Positions 16,639 through 25,240 of a stretch of DNA of 64,000 nucleotides are shown here, one piece after another. The position numbers were made by a program, and so were the translations under genes. Below the pieces are notes generated by a model that did no database searches, was not told the DNA's origin, and was given only the letters and a program-made list of their open reading frames with translations. The number at the start of each line of letters is the position of its first letter. The stretch's first letter is position 1. Location of the stretch: the NCBI GenBank assembly GCA_942492715.1, contig CALOFW010000002.1:310001-374000 (forward strand). The letters run 5' to 3'. This DNA comes from Sva-07 sp942492715 (GTDB lineage: Bacteria; Actinomycetota; Acidimicrobiia; Acidimicrobiales; Ilumatobacteraceae).

Positions 16639-18354
16639 TCACTTGGCGTCCGACCAGCGGCGCACGACGCTGGTGTCGGCCACGAAGCGCACCCGGGGAA
16701 GCGTCGGGTCGAGCCACCGGTGGGCGGCTTCCTGCAGACCGTCGCCGATCGCATCGGCGGCGGCGGCGGAGTCCGCCTCGGCGCTGTGCACCAGCAGTTC
16801 GTCGTGCAGACACAGCACGATCCGTGCGTCCAGCGCCACACACCGGGCCCGCACGATTGCCGCCCACGTCTTGAAGAACTCGGCCGCCGCGCCCTGCACC
16901 ATCGCGTTGCGGCCGTACCTCCCGCGTGCCGCCGCCCTCGAGCGGTCCTCGCCGGTCGGTGCATCGTCGTGTTCCGAACTGCTCGGCGCCGACATTCGCA
17001 CGAGTCGGCCGCCGCGTGTTCGCAGGTCGTTGCCGCCCTCCGCTCGCCGCGCGGCATCGTCGAGGTACTCGATGGCGACCGGATAGTTGCGCCGGAGCCC
17101 GGAGAGCGCAGCGGCGCCATGGCCGGTCGTCTGGCCGTACATCGCGCCGAGCACGGCAACCTTGGCGACCTCGCGTTCGACGCCGAGCCGAGCGGCGACC
17201 GGGGCGTACATGTCGTCCTCTGCGGTGGCCACAGCGAGCGCTGAATCACCGGAGACGGCGGCGAGTACTCGGGGCTCGATCTGTCCGAGGTCGGCACGGA
17301 CGAAGACATGGCCGGGCTCGGCGACGATCGCCCGGCGGAGGTCGGCGGTGAGGTTGTGGAGTCCGGCGGTTGCCGTCATCCGGCCGGCCGCACCGTCCGA
17401 CGGCGACCACGACCCCCGGAGACGGCCATCGGCGACGTGCTCGTCGAGCCACCGATAGCCGAACGTGGTCCCGATGCGCTCGGCGGTGCGCCATTCCAGC
17501 AGCGCGTCGACGACGGGATGGCGGTCACGGAGTCGCTCGAGCCGCCAGGCCCGGGTGTCCGGCACCTCGATGCCGGCCCGCCGGAGCAGCGACTTGACGT
17601 TGGCTGGGTTGCGGAGGTCGACGCCCGCCCCGGCCGCTCCGAGGTGGCGCAGCACGCGTTGATCGCGTTCGTCGGTCAGTCGCTGTTCCTCGGCGGCATC
17701 GCGGGGGCGGGGGCCGACGAACGAGGCGATGATCCGTTCGGCTTCGGCGACGTCGATCGGGAGGCCATCGTGTTCGAGTTCGGCGCACAGCACCGCAGCG
17801 GCGGACTCCGATCTGGCCGTCGAGAGCGCGGCGGGCCGGTCGTCGAGGTCGCCGAGCGCCAACCGTTGGAGTCGCTGGACCTCGAGTGCGAGGGTCGCCC
17901 ACCGCGCGAGCGAGTCCAGGTCGTCGCGCCAACGTTCCTCGATCCAGTACGGATCGAGGAAACCGTCGGACGTGACCGCCTCGGCGGCGTCGTCGGTTGC
18001 CGGGTGGAAGAGATCGATCGGTGCCGGGGTCGGCGCCGCGGCAGCGTCGAGCCCGTGCGCTGCGGCCCAGACTCGGGCCGGGCCCGAACGCCATCCGCCG
18101 TTGACGAGGCGGTGGACGGCGTCGAGATCCCAGCAGCGCGCCGGCCGCACGTCGGCGTCGACCAGGCGGCGGGCGGTGTCCTGCCCCCACCACACCCACC
18201 GGGGACCGACGTCGTGTTCGAGCCGTCGGATCTCCGCGATCGCTTCCGGCATCGGCCACGAGGCGGCGCCACCATGTTCGCCGACGACTGCTGCGCCGAC
18301 GTCCTGGTCGAACGCGAGTGCGACGCACTCGCCCGTGGAGAACGGGTCGGTCAT
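16639..18354 (-). CDS. DNA polymerase I-like protein (family A polymerase, degenerate exonuclease domain)
   Basis: 571 residues. C-terminal family A polymerase motifs: A = VRADLGQIEPRVLA, B = KVAVLGAMYGQTTG, C = LCLHDELLVHS. This matches the actinobacterial group labelled bifunctional 3'-5' exonuclease/DNA polymerase, which is shorter than PolA and lacks the 5'-nuclease. In the N-terminal domain I do not see the DxE exonuclease motif, so proofreading is doubtful. These proteins are an accessory to the main PolA; a role in repair is inferred. Start ATG 18354. Confidence 0.87.
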   Translation of the reverse strand: MTDPFSTGECVALAFDQDVGAAVVGEHGGAASWPMPEAIAEIRRLEHDVGPRWVWWGQDTARRLVDADVRPARCWDLDAVHRLVNGGWRSGPARVWAAAHGLDAAAAPTPAPIDLFHPATDDAAEAVTSDGFLDPYWIEERWRDDLDSLARWATLALEVQRLQRLALGDLDDRPAALSTARSESAAAVLCAELEHDGLPIDVAEAERIIASFVGPRPRDAAEEQRLTDERDQRVLRHLGAAGAGVDLRNPANVKSLLRRAGIEVPDTRAWRLERLRDRHPVVDALLEWRTAERIGTTFGYRWLDEHVADGRLRGSWSPSDGAAGRMTATAGLHNLTADLRRAIVAEPGHVFVRADLGQIEPRVLAAVSGDSALAVATAEDDMYAPVAARLGVEREVAKVAVLGAMYGQTTGHGAAALSGLRRNYPVAIEYLDDAARRAEGGNDLRTRGGRLVRMSAPSSSEHDDAPTGEDRSRAAARGRYGRNAMVQGAAAEFFKTWAAIVRARCVALDARIVLCLHDELLVHSAEADSAAAADAIGDGLQEAAHRWLDPTLPRVRFVADTSVVRRWSDAK

Positions 18355-18428
18355 CGCGTTCTCACCCGTCGGTGTCTACCATCTCGGTCCTCCCGATCGT
18401 GGGGGCGCTCGGTCTGGCACGGCTGGGG

Positions 18429-19061
18429 TCAGCTGTTGCGCGGGGTGAGGATGTTCGAGTCGTAGGCGTGCGCGACGGCGGCTGCGCGGTCGGCGACGCC
18501 GAGTTTGTCGTAGATGTGCAGGAGGTGTGTCTTGACGGTCGCCTGGCTGATGTGGAGCTGGTCGGCGATCTCGGCGTTGGTGTTGCCTGCGGCGACTTCG
18601 CGGAGGACTTCGATCTCGCGTTGGGACAGGGCGCCTGCCTCCGGGTTGCGCACGCGCTCGATGAGCCGCCGAGCGACAGGCGGAGCGAGCACCGTTTCCC
18701 CAGCCGCGGCACGTCGGATGGCATCGAGCAGCGTCTCGGGTGGTGCGTCCTTGAGCAGGTAGCCGGAGGCCCCGGCCTCGATCGCGCGCACGATCGCCTC
18801 GTCGGTGTCGTACGTGGTGAGCACGACGATCGCCGCATCGGGCCATTCCGCCTTGATCCGGGCGATCGCCTCGACGCCGTCGACGTCGGGCATGCGAAGA
18901 TCCATGAGCGTCGCTGACGGCCGCAGCGCCAGGGCGGCTGCGACGGCATCGGCTCCGTTGCCGGCCTCGCCGACGATGTCGATGTCGTCCTCGGCGCCGA
19001 GCAGGGTCGCGAGACCGCTGCGCACGATCGGATGATCGTCGACGATCAGCAGCGTGATCAC
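18429..19061 (-). CDS. NarL/LuxR-family response regulator
   Basis: 210 residues. Receiver domain with acidic pocket D8-D9, phospho-acceptor D54 (LMDLRMPD) and K104 (GYLLKDA); C-terminal LuxR helix-turn-helix (LSQREIEVLREVAAG through ATVKTHLLHIYDKLGV). Its ATG overlaps the stop of the kinase gene upstream, so the two are translated together. Typical pair regulating an unknown regulon. Confidence 0.94.
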   Translation of the reverse strand: MITLLIVDDHPIVRSGLATLLGAEDDIDIVGEAGNGADAVAAALALRPSATLMDLRMPDVDGVEAIARIKAEWPDAAIVVLTTYDTDEAIVRAIEAGASGYLLKDAPPETLLDAIRRAAAGETVLAPPVARRLIERVRNPEAGALSQREIEVLREVAAGNTNAEIADQLHISQATVKTHLLHIYDKLGVADRAAAVAHAYDSNILTPRNS

Positions 19062-20233
19062 GACGCCACCGCGGGCAGTTGCAGCGAGACGGCTGAGCCG
19101 CCGGTGGTCGTGCTCTCGATTGCCAACTCACCGCCGAGGGCCTGGGCTCGATGTCGGAGCGCTCGCAGTCCTTGCCCACCGGGGAGATCGTCGTGGTCGG
19201 CGACGGTTCCGTCGGTGAAGCCGTGGCCATCGTCGCGAACGTCGAGTGCCACGACGTCGCCGAGGTAGCTGAGGGTGACGTGAACGCTGGTCGCCTCGGC
19301 GTGTTTGCGGACGTTGAGCAGTGTCTCTTGGAGTCCGCGGAACAGCGTGACCTCGACCTCGGCGGGAAGGTGGGCGGTGTCGCCGCTCACCTCGAAGTGT
19401 GCCTTCGTGTTCGCAGGGTCGATGGTGCGATCGATCTGTCGGCGCATCGCATCGGCGAGCGACAGGGACTCCAGGTCGGCTGGGCCGATCGCCGCGACGA
19501 GCCGCCGCGCGGCCGCCAAGTGGTCTTCGGCGATGGATTCGATTTCGGACAGCGCATCGGAGAGGTCGCCGGTGCGCTGGGCGGCGCGACTGAGGACGAC
19601 GATCGACGTGAAGCCTTGGGCGAGCGTGTCGTGGATCTCCCCGGCGAAGCGGGCACGCTCGGCGAGCACACCACGTTCGTGCTCGGCGGCTGCGAGGTCG
19701 GCTTGCGTCGACTCGAGTCGCTCGACCAGTTCGGCGAGCGTCGCGCTCTCGATTTCGGCGCGTCGCAGTGTCGACCACAGGACCACGCCGGCGCCGAACA
19801 CGGCGAGCGGGATGAGGAGTTGCCAGCCGTCGACACCGTCGTCGATCCACGCTGCGGTCCAGATCGCGGAGACGGCCAGTGCGAGGACGACACCGATCGC
19901 TCGCTCGGCGGAGAAGCACAGGCCGAGCAGCGCGAACGTGAGGATGAGCCAACGATCGTCGTGGATGACCAGGATGGCCCAGCCGGCGATCGCCACGATC
20001 GTCGTGACCGTGAGCGTCGATGACGGGCCCCGGTCGGGAAGGTTGATCGCTGCGACGCCGATGATCGGGAGGAGGACGAACGGGATCAGGGTGACCACGG
20101 TCGAACCAAGGCTGGAGAAGTCGGGATCGAAGGTGAGCACGAGCCCGGCCAGCACGCTGGCGATCGCGATCGCCGACCACACACGAGGCAGCCGGCCGAC
20201 GGGAGCATCGCGCCGCCTGTTCTCGTTGCCCAT
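19058..20233 (-). CDS. NarL-type sensor histidine kinase
   Basis: 391 residues with about five N-terminal membrane helices (18-155), a coiled linker, HisKA_3 dimerisation helix with H201 in FAGEIHDTLAQGF, and a HATPase domain (ETLLNVRKHAEA; DVRDDGHGF; GQGLRALRHRAQALGG). ATG 20233 has AGGAGG seven bases upstream, which decides against an ATG at 20305. No periplasmic sensing domain is present, so it probably senses through the membrane segment. Confidence 0.93.
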   Translation of the reverse strand: MGNENRRRDAPVGRLPRVWSAIAIASVLAGLVLTFDPDFSSLGSTVVTLIPFVLLPIIGVAAINLPDRGPSSTLTVTTIVAIAGWAILVIHDDRWLILTFALLGLCFSAERAIGVVLALAVSAIWTAAWIDDGVDGWQLLIPLAVFGAGVVLWSTLRRAEIESATLAELVERLESTQADLAAAEHERGVLAERARFAGEIHDTLAQGFTSIVVLSRAAQRTGDLSDALSEIESIAEDHLAAARRLVAAIGPADLESLSLADAMRRQIDRTIDPANTKAHFEVSGDTAHLPAEVEVTLFRGLQETLLNVRKHAEATSVHVTLSYLGDVVALDVRDDGHGFTDGTVADHDDLPGGQGLRALRHRAQALGGELAIESTTTGGSAVSLQLPAVAS

Positions 20234-20288
20234 CGTCGAACCCTCCTGCCCTCGCCCGACGGCGATCGTACCGATCGTGCGGGCCCGC

Positions 20289-20861
20289 TCAGGCTGCCGC
20301 TGCACGATCAGCTCGTTCCGTCGGGGTGACCGCGGCAGACAGACCTGTGCGGGAGCGCCAGGCGGAGCGCATCACCAGGAGCGATCCGAGGCAGGTCGCG
20401 ATCGCCAGGAAGAACGGCATGACCGTCGTCGTTGCGACGAAGTCGTCGGCCGCCCACGGTGCAGCCGCATCCTCGGTCAATCCGGTCGGCACCGACACCC
20501 CGAGCCACGGCGAGAGGTGGAACCCGACGGCGCCGATCATCACGAACGATGCAACGGACGCGCCGGCCAGTCGAGTGCGACGGAACAGGATCAATGCCCC
20601 GGCCACCACCTCGGCGGCACCGACCACAGAGTTCGTGAACGGGTGGAAGAGGTCGATGCCCGACTTGTGCTCGATGTACTGGAAGACGTGGCCGCCGCCG
20701 AACTTGGCGGCCCCGGATGAGATCAGGAGCAACGCGAGCGCACCCGTGAGGACCCGGGCGACACGGGTGGCCCTCATCGACCCGGTGCGAGCTTCGTCGG
20801 GTGGCTCAGCTCCGTGCTTCGCTGCAGGTGTGGAACGGTGGATGATCGGTGGATTCGTCAT
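20289..20861 (-). CDS. DoxX-like membrane protein
   Basis: 190 residues. A polar N-terminus of about 35 residues then four helices; GALALLLISSGAAKF, HPFTNSVVGAAEVVAGALILF and ASFVMIGAVGFHLSPWLGV resemble the DoxX fold. Function in this family is mostly unknown. It ends 55 nt upstream of the kinase start on the same strand and may be in that operon. Two other DoxX-like genes lie within 2 kb. Start 20861 is chosen over ATG 20924/20897. Confidence 0.75.
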   Translation of the reverse strand: MTNPPIIHRSTPAAKHGAEPPDEARTGSMRATRVARVLTGALALLLISSGAAKFGGGHVFQYIEHKSGIDLFHPFTNSVVGAAEVVAGALILFRRTRLAGASVASFVMIGAVGFHLSPWLGVSVPTGLTEDAAAPWAADDFVATTTVMPFFLAIATCLGSLLVMRSAWRSRTGLSAAVTPTERADRAAAA

Positions 20862-21016
20862 GTCCTCGATGGTGCCGATCGAGCCCACCCGACACATCGA
20901 CCGCCAGATGGCTTGTTCGATCAACCGATCGGTCGATCGCTGAGCCTCGCGGTCGACCGCTGTGCCTCCCCGCCAGCTCCACCGAGTCGGCGCGCTCCGG
21001 CGTGCGCCGGTGCCGG

Positions 21017-21556
21017 CTACGAGCCCGCGTCGTCGCCCGTCAGGTCTTCCACACTCAGGGTGATGCCCAAGCTGACGGCGACCTCCCCGATCGAATCGAG
21101 CACCGCGTCGAGGTCGGCCCCGACCGGCACGGCCAACTGGGCGGTGATCTCGAACCGCCTGCCACCATCCCTGCCCGGCAAGTCGGTGACCGTGCCCAGA
21201 CGAGAGATGCTGATTCCTGCTTCGCTGATCGCTGTGGAGATCTCGTGTACGACGCCCGGTCGGTCATCACCGGTGAGTCGCAGTCGCACGTCATCGGCGT
21301 CGGGTGCAACGACGGGTTCCTCGACCTGCTGAGCCGTGACGTGCAGACCCTGGTCACGCAGAACCAACAGGTTGGCGAGGAGTTCGTCCACTCGGTCGTC
21401 GCCGACCTCCACCACCACGACGCCAGCGAACGTTCCGGCGATCTCTGCCAACTCGCTGCGCTTCCAGTTGCCGTCGTGGAAGCGGACCACGTCGGCCAGT
21501 GACGCAACAACACCTGCCCGGTCGCGTCCGATGATGGTCAACACCAGTTCGATCAT
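21017..21556 (-). CDS. Double ACT-domain protein (GcvR-like)
   Basis: 179 residues made of two ACT domains: IELVLTIIGRDRAGVVASLA (1-85) and RLRLTGDDRPGVVHEISTAI (90-170). ACT pairs bind amino acids; GcvR of E. coli is the best-known protein with only two ACT domains and regulates glycine cleavage. No glycine cleavage gene is near, so the ligand is unknown. Start ATG 21556 preceded by GGCGAG. Confidence 0.87.
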   Translation of the reverse strand: MIELVLTIIGRDRAGVVASLADVVRFHDGNWKRSELAEIAGTFAGVVVVEVGDDRVDELLANLLVLRDQGLHVTAQQVEEPVVAPDADDVRLRLTGDDRPGVVHEISTAISEAGISISRLGTVTDLPGRDGGRRFEITAQLAVPVGADLDAVLDSIGEVAVSLGITLSVEDLTGDDAGS

Positions 21557-21801
21557 CTCGCCACTATGGCACGCAGCGCGGACTCGTGAACCAGGACGCT
21601 CACGATCGCGCTCGGCTCCCCACGTCGTCACCGCCGGCGCGGGTCGCGCCGGCCTGCGCCGCAGTCCCATGTGTACGTGTCCACGGTGCCGCACATGGTG
21701 GTCATGGAGCGAGCGTGGCGCCGCCGCCCGAGTTCCCGGTCGGGCGAGCACCGATCTGCTCCTAGAGTCGAGTAGGTCACCTATCGGAAGGACTCCCGCT
21801 C

Positions 21802-22203
21802 ATGAAGCTGATCGGCAAGCTCGCCCAGACCGCCGCGGCACTCTGGATTCTCAACGTCTGGTTCAACCGGTTCAACAAGGACACCGGCTACCGCGGTGGC
21901 GATGCCACGAACATGAAGGAGGAGTTCGAGGAGTACGGGCTCTCGGAGACCGCGATGTACGCGGTGGGAGCGGCGAAGGTGAGCCTGGCAGGCCTCATGC
22001 TTGCAGGACATGCACGACCGCAACTCGTCCGACCCGCATCGATCGGTCTTGCGGCATTCATGCTCGGCGCGATCGCCATGCACATCAAGGTGGGCGATCA
22101 GATCAAGCGCTACCTCCCGGCGCTGTCGGTGTTCTTCCTGGCAACGGTCTCTGCGGTGCTGAACGGCAAGCGATCGGCGACGGTGTCCACCGTCACGAAC
22201 TGA
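21802..22203 (+). CDS. Small DoxX-like membrane protein
   Basis: 133 residues; four helices, with KDTGYRGGDATNMKEEFEEYGL between the first and second. The EEFxxYGL segment recurs in the neighbouring convergent gene (EEEFSRYGLTD), so the two are related members of a DoxX-like family. Ribosome site GGAAGGA 11 nt before ATG. The 3' end overlaps the next gene's 3' end by 11 bp. Confidence 0.82.
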   Translation: MKLIGKLAQTAAALWILNVWFNRFNKDTGYRGGDATNMKEEFEEYGLSETAMYAVGAAKVSLAGLMLAGHARPQLVRPASIGLAAFMLGAIAMHIKVGDQIKRYLPALSVFFLATVSAVLNGKRSATVSTVTN

Positions 22204-22579
22204 CGAAGAGGATCACGAGCACCGCATTCAGCAGGCAGAGCAGCGCAGCGGGCACCATGAGGTGAGGTGCGTCCCGAATGCGGATGCGAACGACGATCCC
22301 CAGCAGCATCAACACCGACAGGCCCAGTGCGGCGAGCGCCCCCAGCGGGGCGAGCACCAGCCCGGCGATGACGCCTGCGCCACCGAGCAACTCCAGTACC
22401 CCGACGACGTTGCGGAAGTCGGTCAGGCCGTAGCGCGAGAATTCCTCCTCCAGTGCCGGTCTCGACAGGATCTCGACACCGTAGTGAAGGAAGGAGAGGC
22501 CGGAGATCAACGCCAGGATCACGACCACCATGTCGGCGAGCACGGTACCGGGCCGGTCGCCCGACGCGTTCCGGAGCAC
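22193..22579 (-). CDS. Small DoxX-like membrane protein
   Basis: 128 residues, four hydrophobic helices, with ALEEEFSRYGLTDFRNVVGVLELLGGAGVIAG characteristic of DoxX-like proteins. Convergent with and overlapping the related gene at 21802. An internal ATG at 22531 gives a start closer to the first helix and is a reasonable alternative. Confidence 0.78.
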   Translation of the reverse strand: MLRNASGDRPGTVLADMVVVILALISGLSFLHYGVEILSRPALEEEFSRYGLTDFRNVVGVLELLGGAGVIAGLVLAPLGALAALGLSVLMLLGIVVRIRIRDAPHLMVPAALLCLLNAVLVILFVSS

Positions 22580-22740
22580 GGGTGGCTCCCGTCGCGTTCG
22601 GGGAGACGCTCAGGGTTGCAGCCCCTCGGCGACTCGGCTTCCGCGAGCTGTGCTGCGCTCTCGATGAGTTCCTCGTTCACCTCGACACGATGGAGATCGT
22701 CGACGAAAGCGGCCGATAGCCCCCTGGGCTCGCCTCCGGG

Positions 22741-23296
22741 TCAGATGCGTTTGACGGGTGGCGGCTTCCAAGTGCCGTCGAGTGCTTCGGGTTCGGGCCA
22801 GTAGATGCGCATTGCGACGTAGAACGCCTCGATCTTGTCGTTGCCACCCCATCCGGCCATTGCGCCGGCTGCGCGAAGCAGGTAGTCGCCGTCGAAGAAT
22901 CGCGGTCTCCGAATGCGTCGATGGCCATCCATCCATTGACCCTGTCGCCGAGATGGCCAGCCTTGTCAGCCATTCGAGCAGGCGGTGGACGTAGCCGATG
23001 AACCGTTCGTCGCGCGACGCTTCGTCGTGCCACACCGGCCAATCGAACGCCGGTGCGGTTGGCGATCCGGTGCCGAGATGGGCTGACAGCGTCTCGAGTT
23101 GGTGGGCGTCCATGATCGGTCGCAGGGACTCGACATCGTCGGGGCCGAGCAGTTGGGTCCGCCCGATCACGACCACCAGATCGGTCTCGAATCGCAGGAC
23201 GTCGGTGAATCCGTCCGGTACGTCGCCAGTGAACCCGGGACCGACCAACAGGTAGGACCCGGCGGGTCGCGCTGCTACGAGGCAACCGATGGTCAC
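22741..23296 (-). pseudogene. Decayed DUF1254/DUF1214 protein remnant
   Basis: Three reading frames must be joined to recover the family. The 5' part in one frame (GSYLLVGPGFTGDVPDGF; LVVVIGRTQLLGPDDVESLR) matches the middle of DUF1254. The next piece is in a second frame (DRVNGWMAIDAFGDR) and the last in a third (FFDGDYLLRAAGAMAGWGGN and AMRIYWPEPEALDGTWKPP, the end of DUF1214). Between GGNDKIEAFY and VAMRIYWP a large block of DUF1214 is missing, and the N-terminal third of DUF1254 is absent. So there are two frameshifts, one internal deletion and a 5' truncation. Intact relatives are about 330-480 residues. Confidence 0.72.
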
Positions 23297-23375
23297 CGGC
23301 TCGACCGAGACCGGGTCAGTCCGATGACACCGACCCGGTCGGAATACTTCGGGTCGACCGGGTGCTCACATCATC

Positions 23376-23825
23376 ATGGCCCGCTACGTCGTTCATGTCC
23401 GCACCTCGATGCCGCCCGCCGAGGCGTTCGCCTACATGGCCGATCTCACGAACTTTGCGGAGTGGGATCCCGGCGTCGATCGGGTCGAGCAGGTCGAGGG
23501 CGACGGCGCCGGTGCGGGTGCCGCGTTCGACGTCGCGGTGAAGGCGCCCGGCCGGACGATGACGCTGCGTTACGACACCGTTGCCTTCGACGACGCGTCG
23601 ACCACGATGACGGCCTTCGCCGAGAACGCGTTGTTGACCTCGGAGGACACGATCACCGTCGAGGCCGACGGTGACGGTTCGATCGTCACGTACGACGCCG
23701 AGCTGAAGCTGAAGGGCCTGCTCGGCCTGTCCGATCCGCTGCTCCGGCTGACGTTCAACCAGATCGGCGACCGCGCTGCGGCCGGGCTCGTCGAGACGCT
23801 CGCCGGCGAACGCGTCGCTGCATGA
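23376..23825 (+). CDS. SRPBCC (polyketide cyclase/START-like) domain protein
   Basis: 149 residues. The fold signature is RYVVHVRTSMPPAEAFAYMADLTNFAEWDPGV with a C-terminal helix (LRLTFNQIGDRAAAGLVETL). Such proteins bind hydrophobic ligands or act as cyclases. It overlaps the SDR gene (ATGA), so the two probably work together on a lipophilic substrate; this is inference. Confidence 0.88.
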   Translation: MARYVVHVRTSMPPAEAFAYMADLTNFAEWDPGVDRVEQVEGDGAGAGAAFDVAVKAPGRTMTLRYDTVAFDDASTTMTAFAENALLTSEDTITVEADGDGSIVTYDAELKLKGLLGLSDPLLRLTFNQIGDRAAAGLVETLAGERVAA

Positions 23826-24802
23826 GCCTGAGCGGGATCGCCGACGCGCTGATCGAGGCGCCGATCGTCACGAGCTTCACCCGCCTGGGCTATGAGGCAC
23901 GTCGCCGGCTGGCCGGCTGGACGCCGCTGGACGACTACGACCTCACCGGTCGGGTCATCGTCATCACCGGCGCCACGTCGGGGCTCGGCTACGCGGCCGC
24001 CGAACAGCTCGCCCGCTGCGGCGCGACGGTCGTCGTCGTCGGCCGCAACGACGAGCGCAACGAGCGGGCAGTCACCGAACTGGTGGCCGCCACCGGCAAC
24101 CCGTTGATCACCCAGGTCACCGCCGACATGGGCGACCTCGACCAGGTCCGTCACCTCGCAGAACGGATACTCGCCGACCACGACCGGCTCGACGTGTTGA
24201 TCCACAATGCCGGTGCACTCGACCCCGAGCGCCGCATCGCTCCCGATGGCACCGAGGCCACCGTCGCCAGCCAGGTCGTCGGCCCGTTCCTCCTGACGAG
24301 TCTCCTGCTCGAGCGCCTTGCTGCGTCTGCACCGGCACGCGTGCTCACGATGTCATCGGGTGGGATGTACGCCACCGGGTTGAGGGTGTCCGGGCTCGAG
24401 ATGGCCCCCGAGGACTACGACGGCACCGAGCAGTACGCACGGGCCAAGCGTGCCCAGGTCACACTCAACGAGATGTGGGCCGAACGCTACGGGGATCGAG
24501 GCATCACCTTCCACGCGCTGCACCCCGGCTGGGCCGACACCCCCGGCGTCGACGCCGGGCTCCCGACCTTCGCGAAGGTGATGGGTCCGTTCCTGCGGAC
24601 CCCCGAGCAGGGCGCAGACACCCTCGTCTGGCTCGCCGCCGACGAAACAGCGCTCGCGTCGGAGGGCCGCTTCTGGCTCGACCGTGCGCCGCGCCCGATC
24701 CACAAGCTTCCGACGACCAGAGGGACCGACACTGCGGAACGGCGCCAGCAGCTCTGGAACTGGGTCGCCCAGACTGCCGATGCCACGACGGTGAACACGT
24801 AG
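23822..24802 (+). CDS. Short-chain dehydrogenase/reductase, DHRS12/retinol-dehydrogenase-like
   Basis: 326 residues. About 40 extra N-terminal residues precede the Rossmann fold: TGATSGLG at 49-56, HNAGA at 128-132, catalytic serine near SSG (178-180) and YARAK (Y205, K209). An N-terminal extension and this spacing are typical of DHRS12-type SDRs. It is translationally coupled to the SRPBCC gene upstream. The substrate is not known. Confidence 0.9.
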   Translation: MSLSGIADALIEAPIVTSFTRLGYEARRRLAGWTPLDDYDLTGRVIVITGATSGLGYAAAEQLARCGATVVVVGRNDERNERAVTELVAATGNPLITQVTADMGDLDQVRHLAERILADHDRLDVLIHNAGALDPERRIAPDGTEATVASQVVGPFLLTSLLLERLAASAPARVLTMSSGGMYATGLRVSGLEMAPEDYDGTEQYARAKRAQVTLNEMWAERYGDRGITFHALHPGWADTPGVDAGLPTFAKVMGPFLRTPEQGADTLVWLAADETALASEGRFWLDRAPRPIHKLPTTRGTDTAERRQQLWNWVAQTADATTVNT

Positions 24803-24856
24803 GTACCCCGCGGCGTGAGTACGCCGCCAAGATCTCGGCGTAGCCGCCCGCCGAGG

Positions 24857-25195
24857 TCAGCCCCAGCCGAGTTCATGGAGTCGTTCGTCGTCGATGCCGG
24901 CGGCGTGGGCCACCTCGTGGATCACGGTGACGTACACCTCCTCGGCGAGGTCGTCGAGGTCGTCACACATCTCACACAACGCGAACCGGTAGATCGACAC
25001 GATGTCGGGGCCCTCGGTTCCGTTGCGCTCGGTGTGGGGAACTCCCTCGTAGAGGCCGAGCAGGCTCGGCTCGTCCGGGTTCCGATCGACGACCTGAACG
25101 ACAACGTTGTCGAGCACGGGCAACAGCTCCTCCGGCAGGTCGTCGAGCGCGTCGGCCACCATCGCCTCGAACCGGTAACGCGGCACGACCTCCAT
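24857..25195 (-). CDS. Zincin-like metallopeptidase family protein (PF06262 type)
   Basis: 112 residues, with the metal motif HEVAHAAGIDDERLHELGW (H93, E94, H97, then D102 and H107). Compact zincins of this family occur widely in Actinobacteria; their substrate is unknown. The N-terminal half has the family pattern of FEAMVADALDDLPEEL and GLYEGVPHTER. A perfect palindrome lies just upstream of its start, between it and mrp. Confidence 0.9.
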   Translation of the reverse strand: MEVVPRYRFEAMVADALDDLPEELLPVLDNVVVQVVDRNPDEPSLLGLYEGVPHTERNGTEGPDIVSIYRFALCEMCDDLDDLAEEVYVTVIHEVAHAAGIDDERLHELGWG

Positions 25196-25203
25196 TCCCG
25201 CAG

Positions 25204-25236
25204 TGTTACATCTGGGGTCAGACCCCAGATGTAACA
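25204..25236. repeat. Perfect palindrome family B, copy 1
   Basis: Arms GTTACATCTGGGGTC and GACCCCAGATGTAAC flank a single A; one more flanking pair (T-A) extends it to 33 nt. It lies between the mrp stop and the zincin start, both on the minus strand. An identical core occurs at 54801. It could act as a hairpin terminator or be a mobile REP-like unit. Confidence 0.9.
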
Positions 25237-25240
25237 GCGG

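Noticed and set aside
18418..18435. TGGGGTCAGC near the response regulator stop, similar to the centre of palindrome family B
   Set aside because: Only about ten bases match and the second arm is absent.
21580..21610. ACTCGTGAACC in the gap before 21802, similar to an arm of palindrome family A
   Set aside because: The partner arm is missing or too poor, so it is not counted as a fifth copy.
21557..21801. Possible small gene or RNA in the 245-nt gap
   Set aside because: No start-plus-ribosome-site frame and no clear hairpin with T-run; only a promoter for the + strand DoxX-like gene is expected.
22580..22740. Short minus-strand frame containing VNEELIESAAQLAEAE, reminiscent of an antitoxin N-terminus
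   Set aside because: Too short, no start with a ribosome site, no toxin gene adjacent; nothing solid can be said about this gap.
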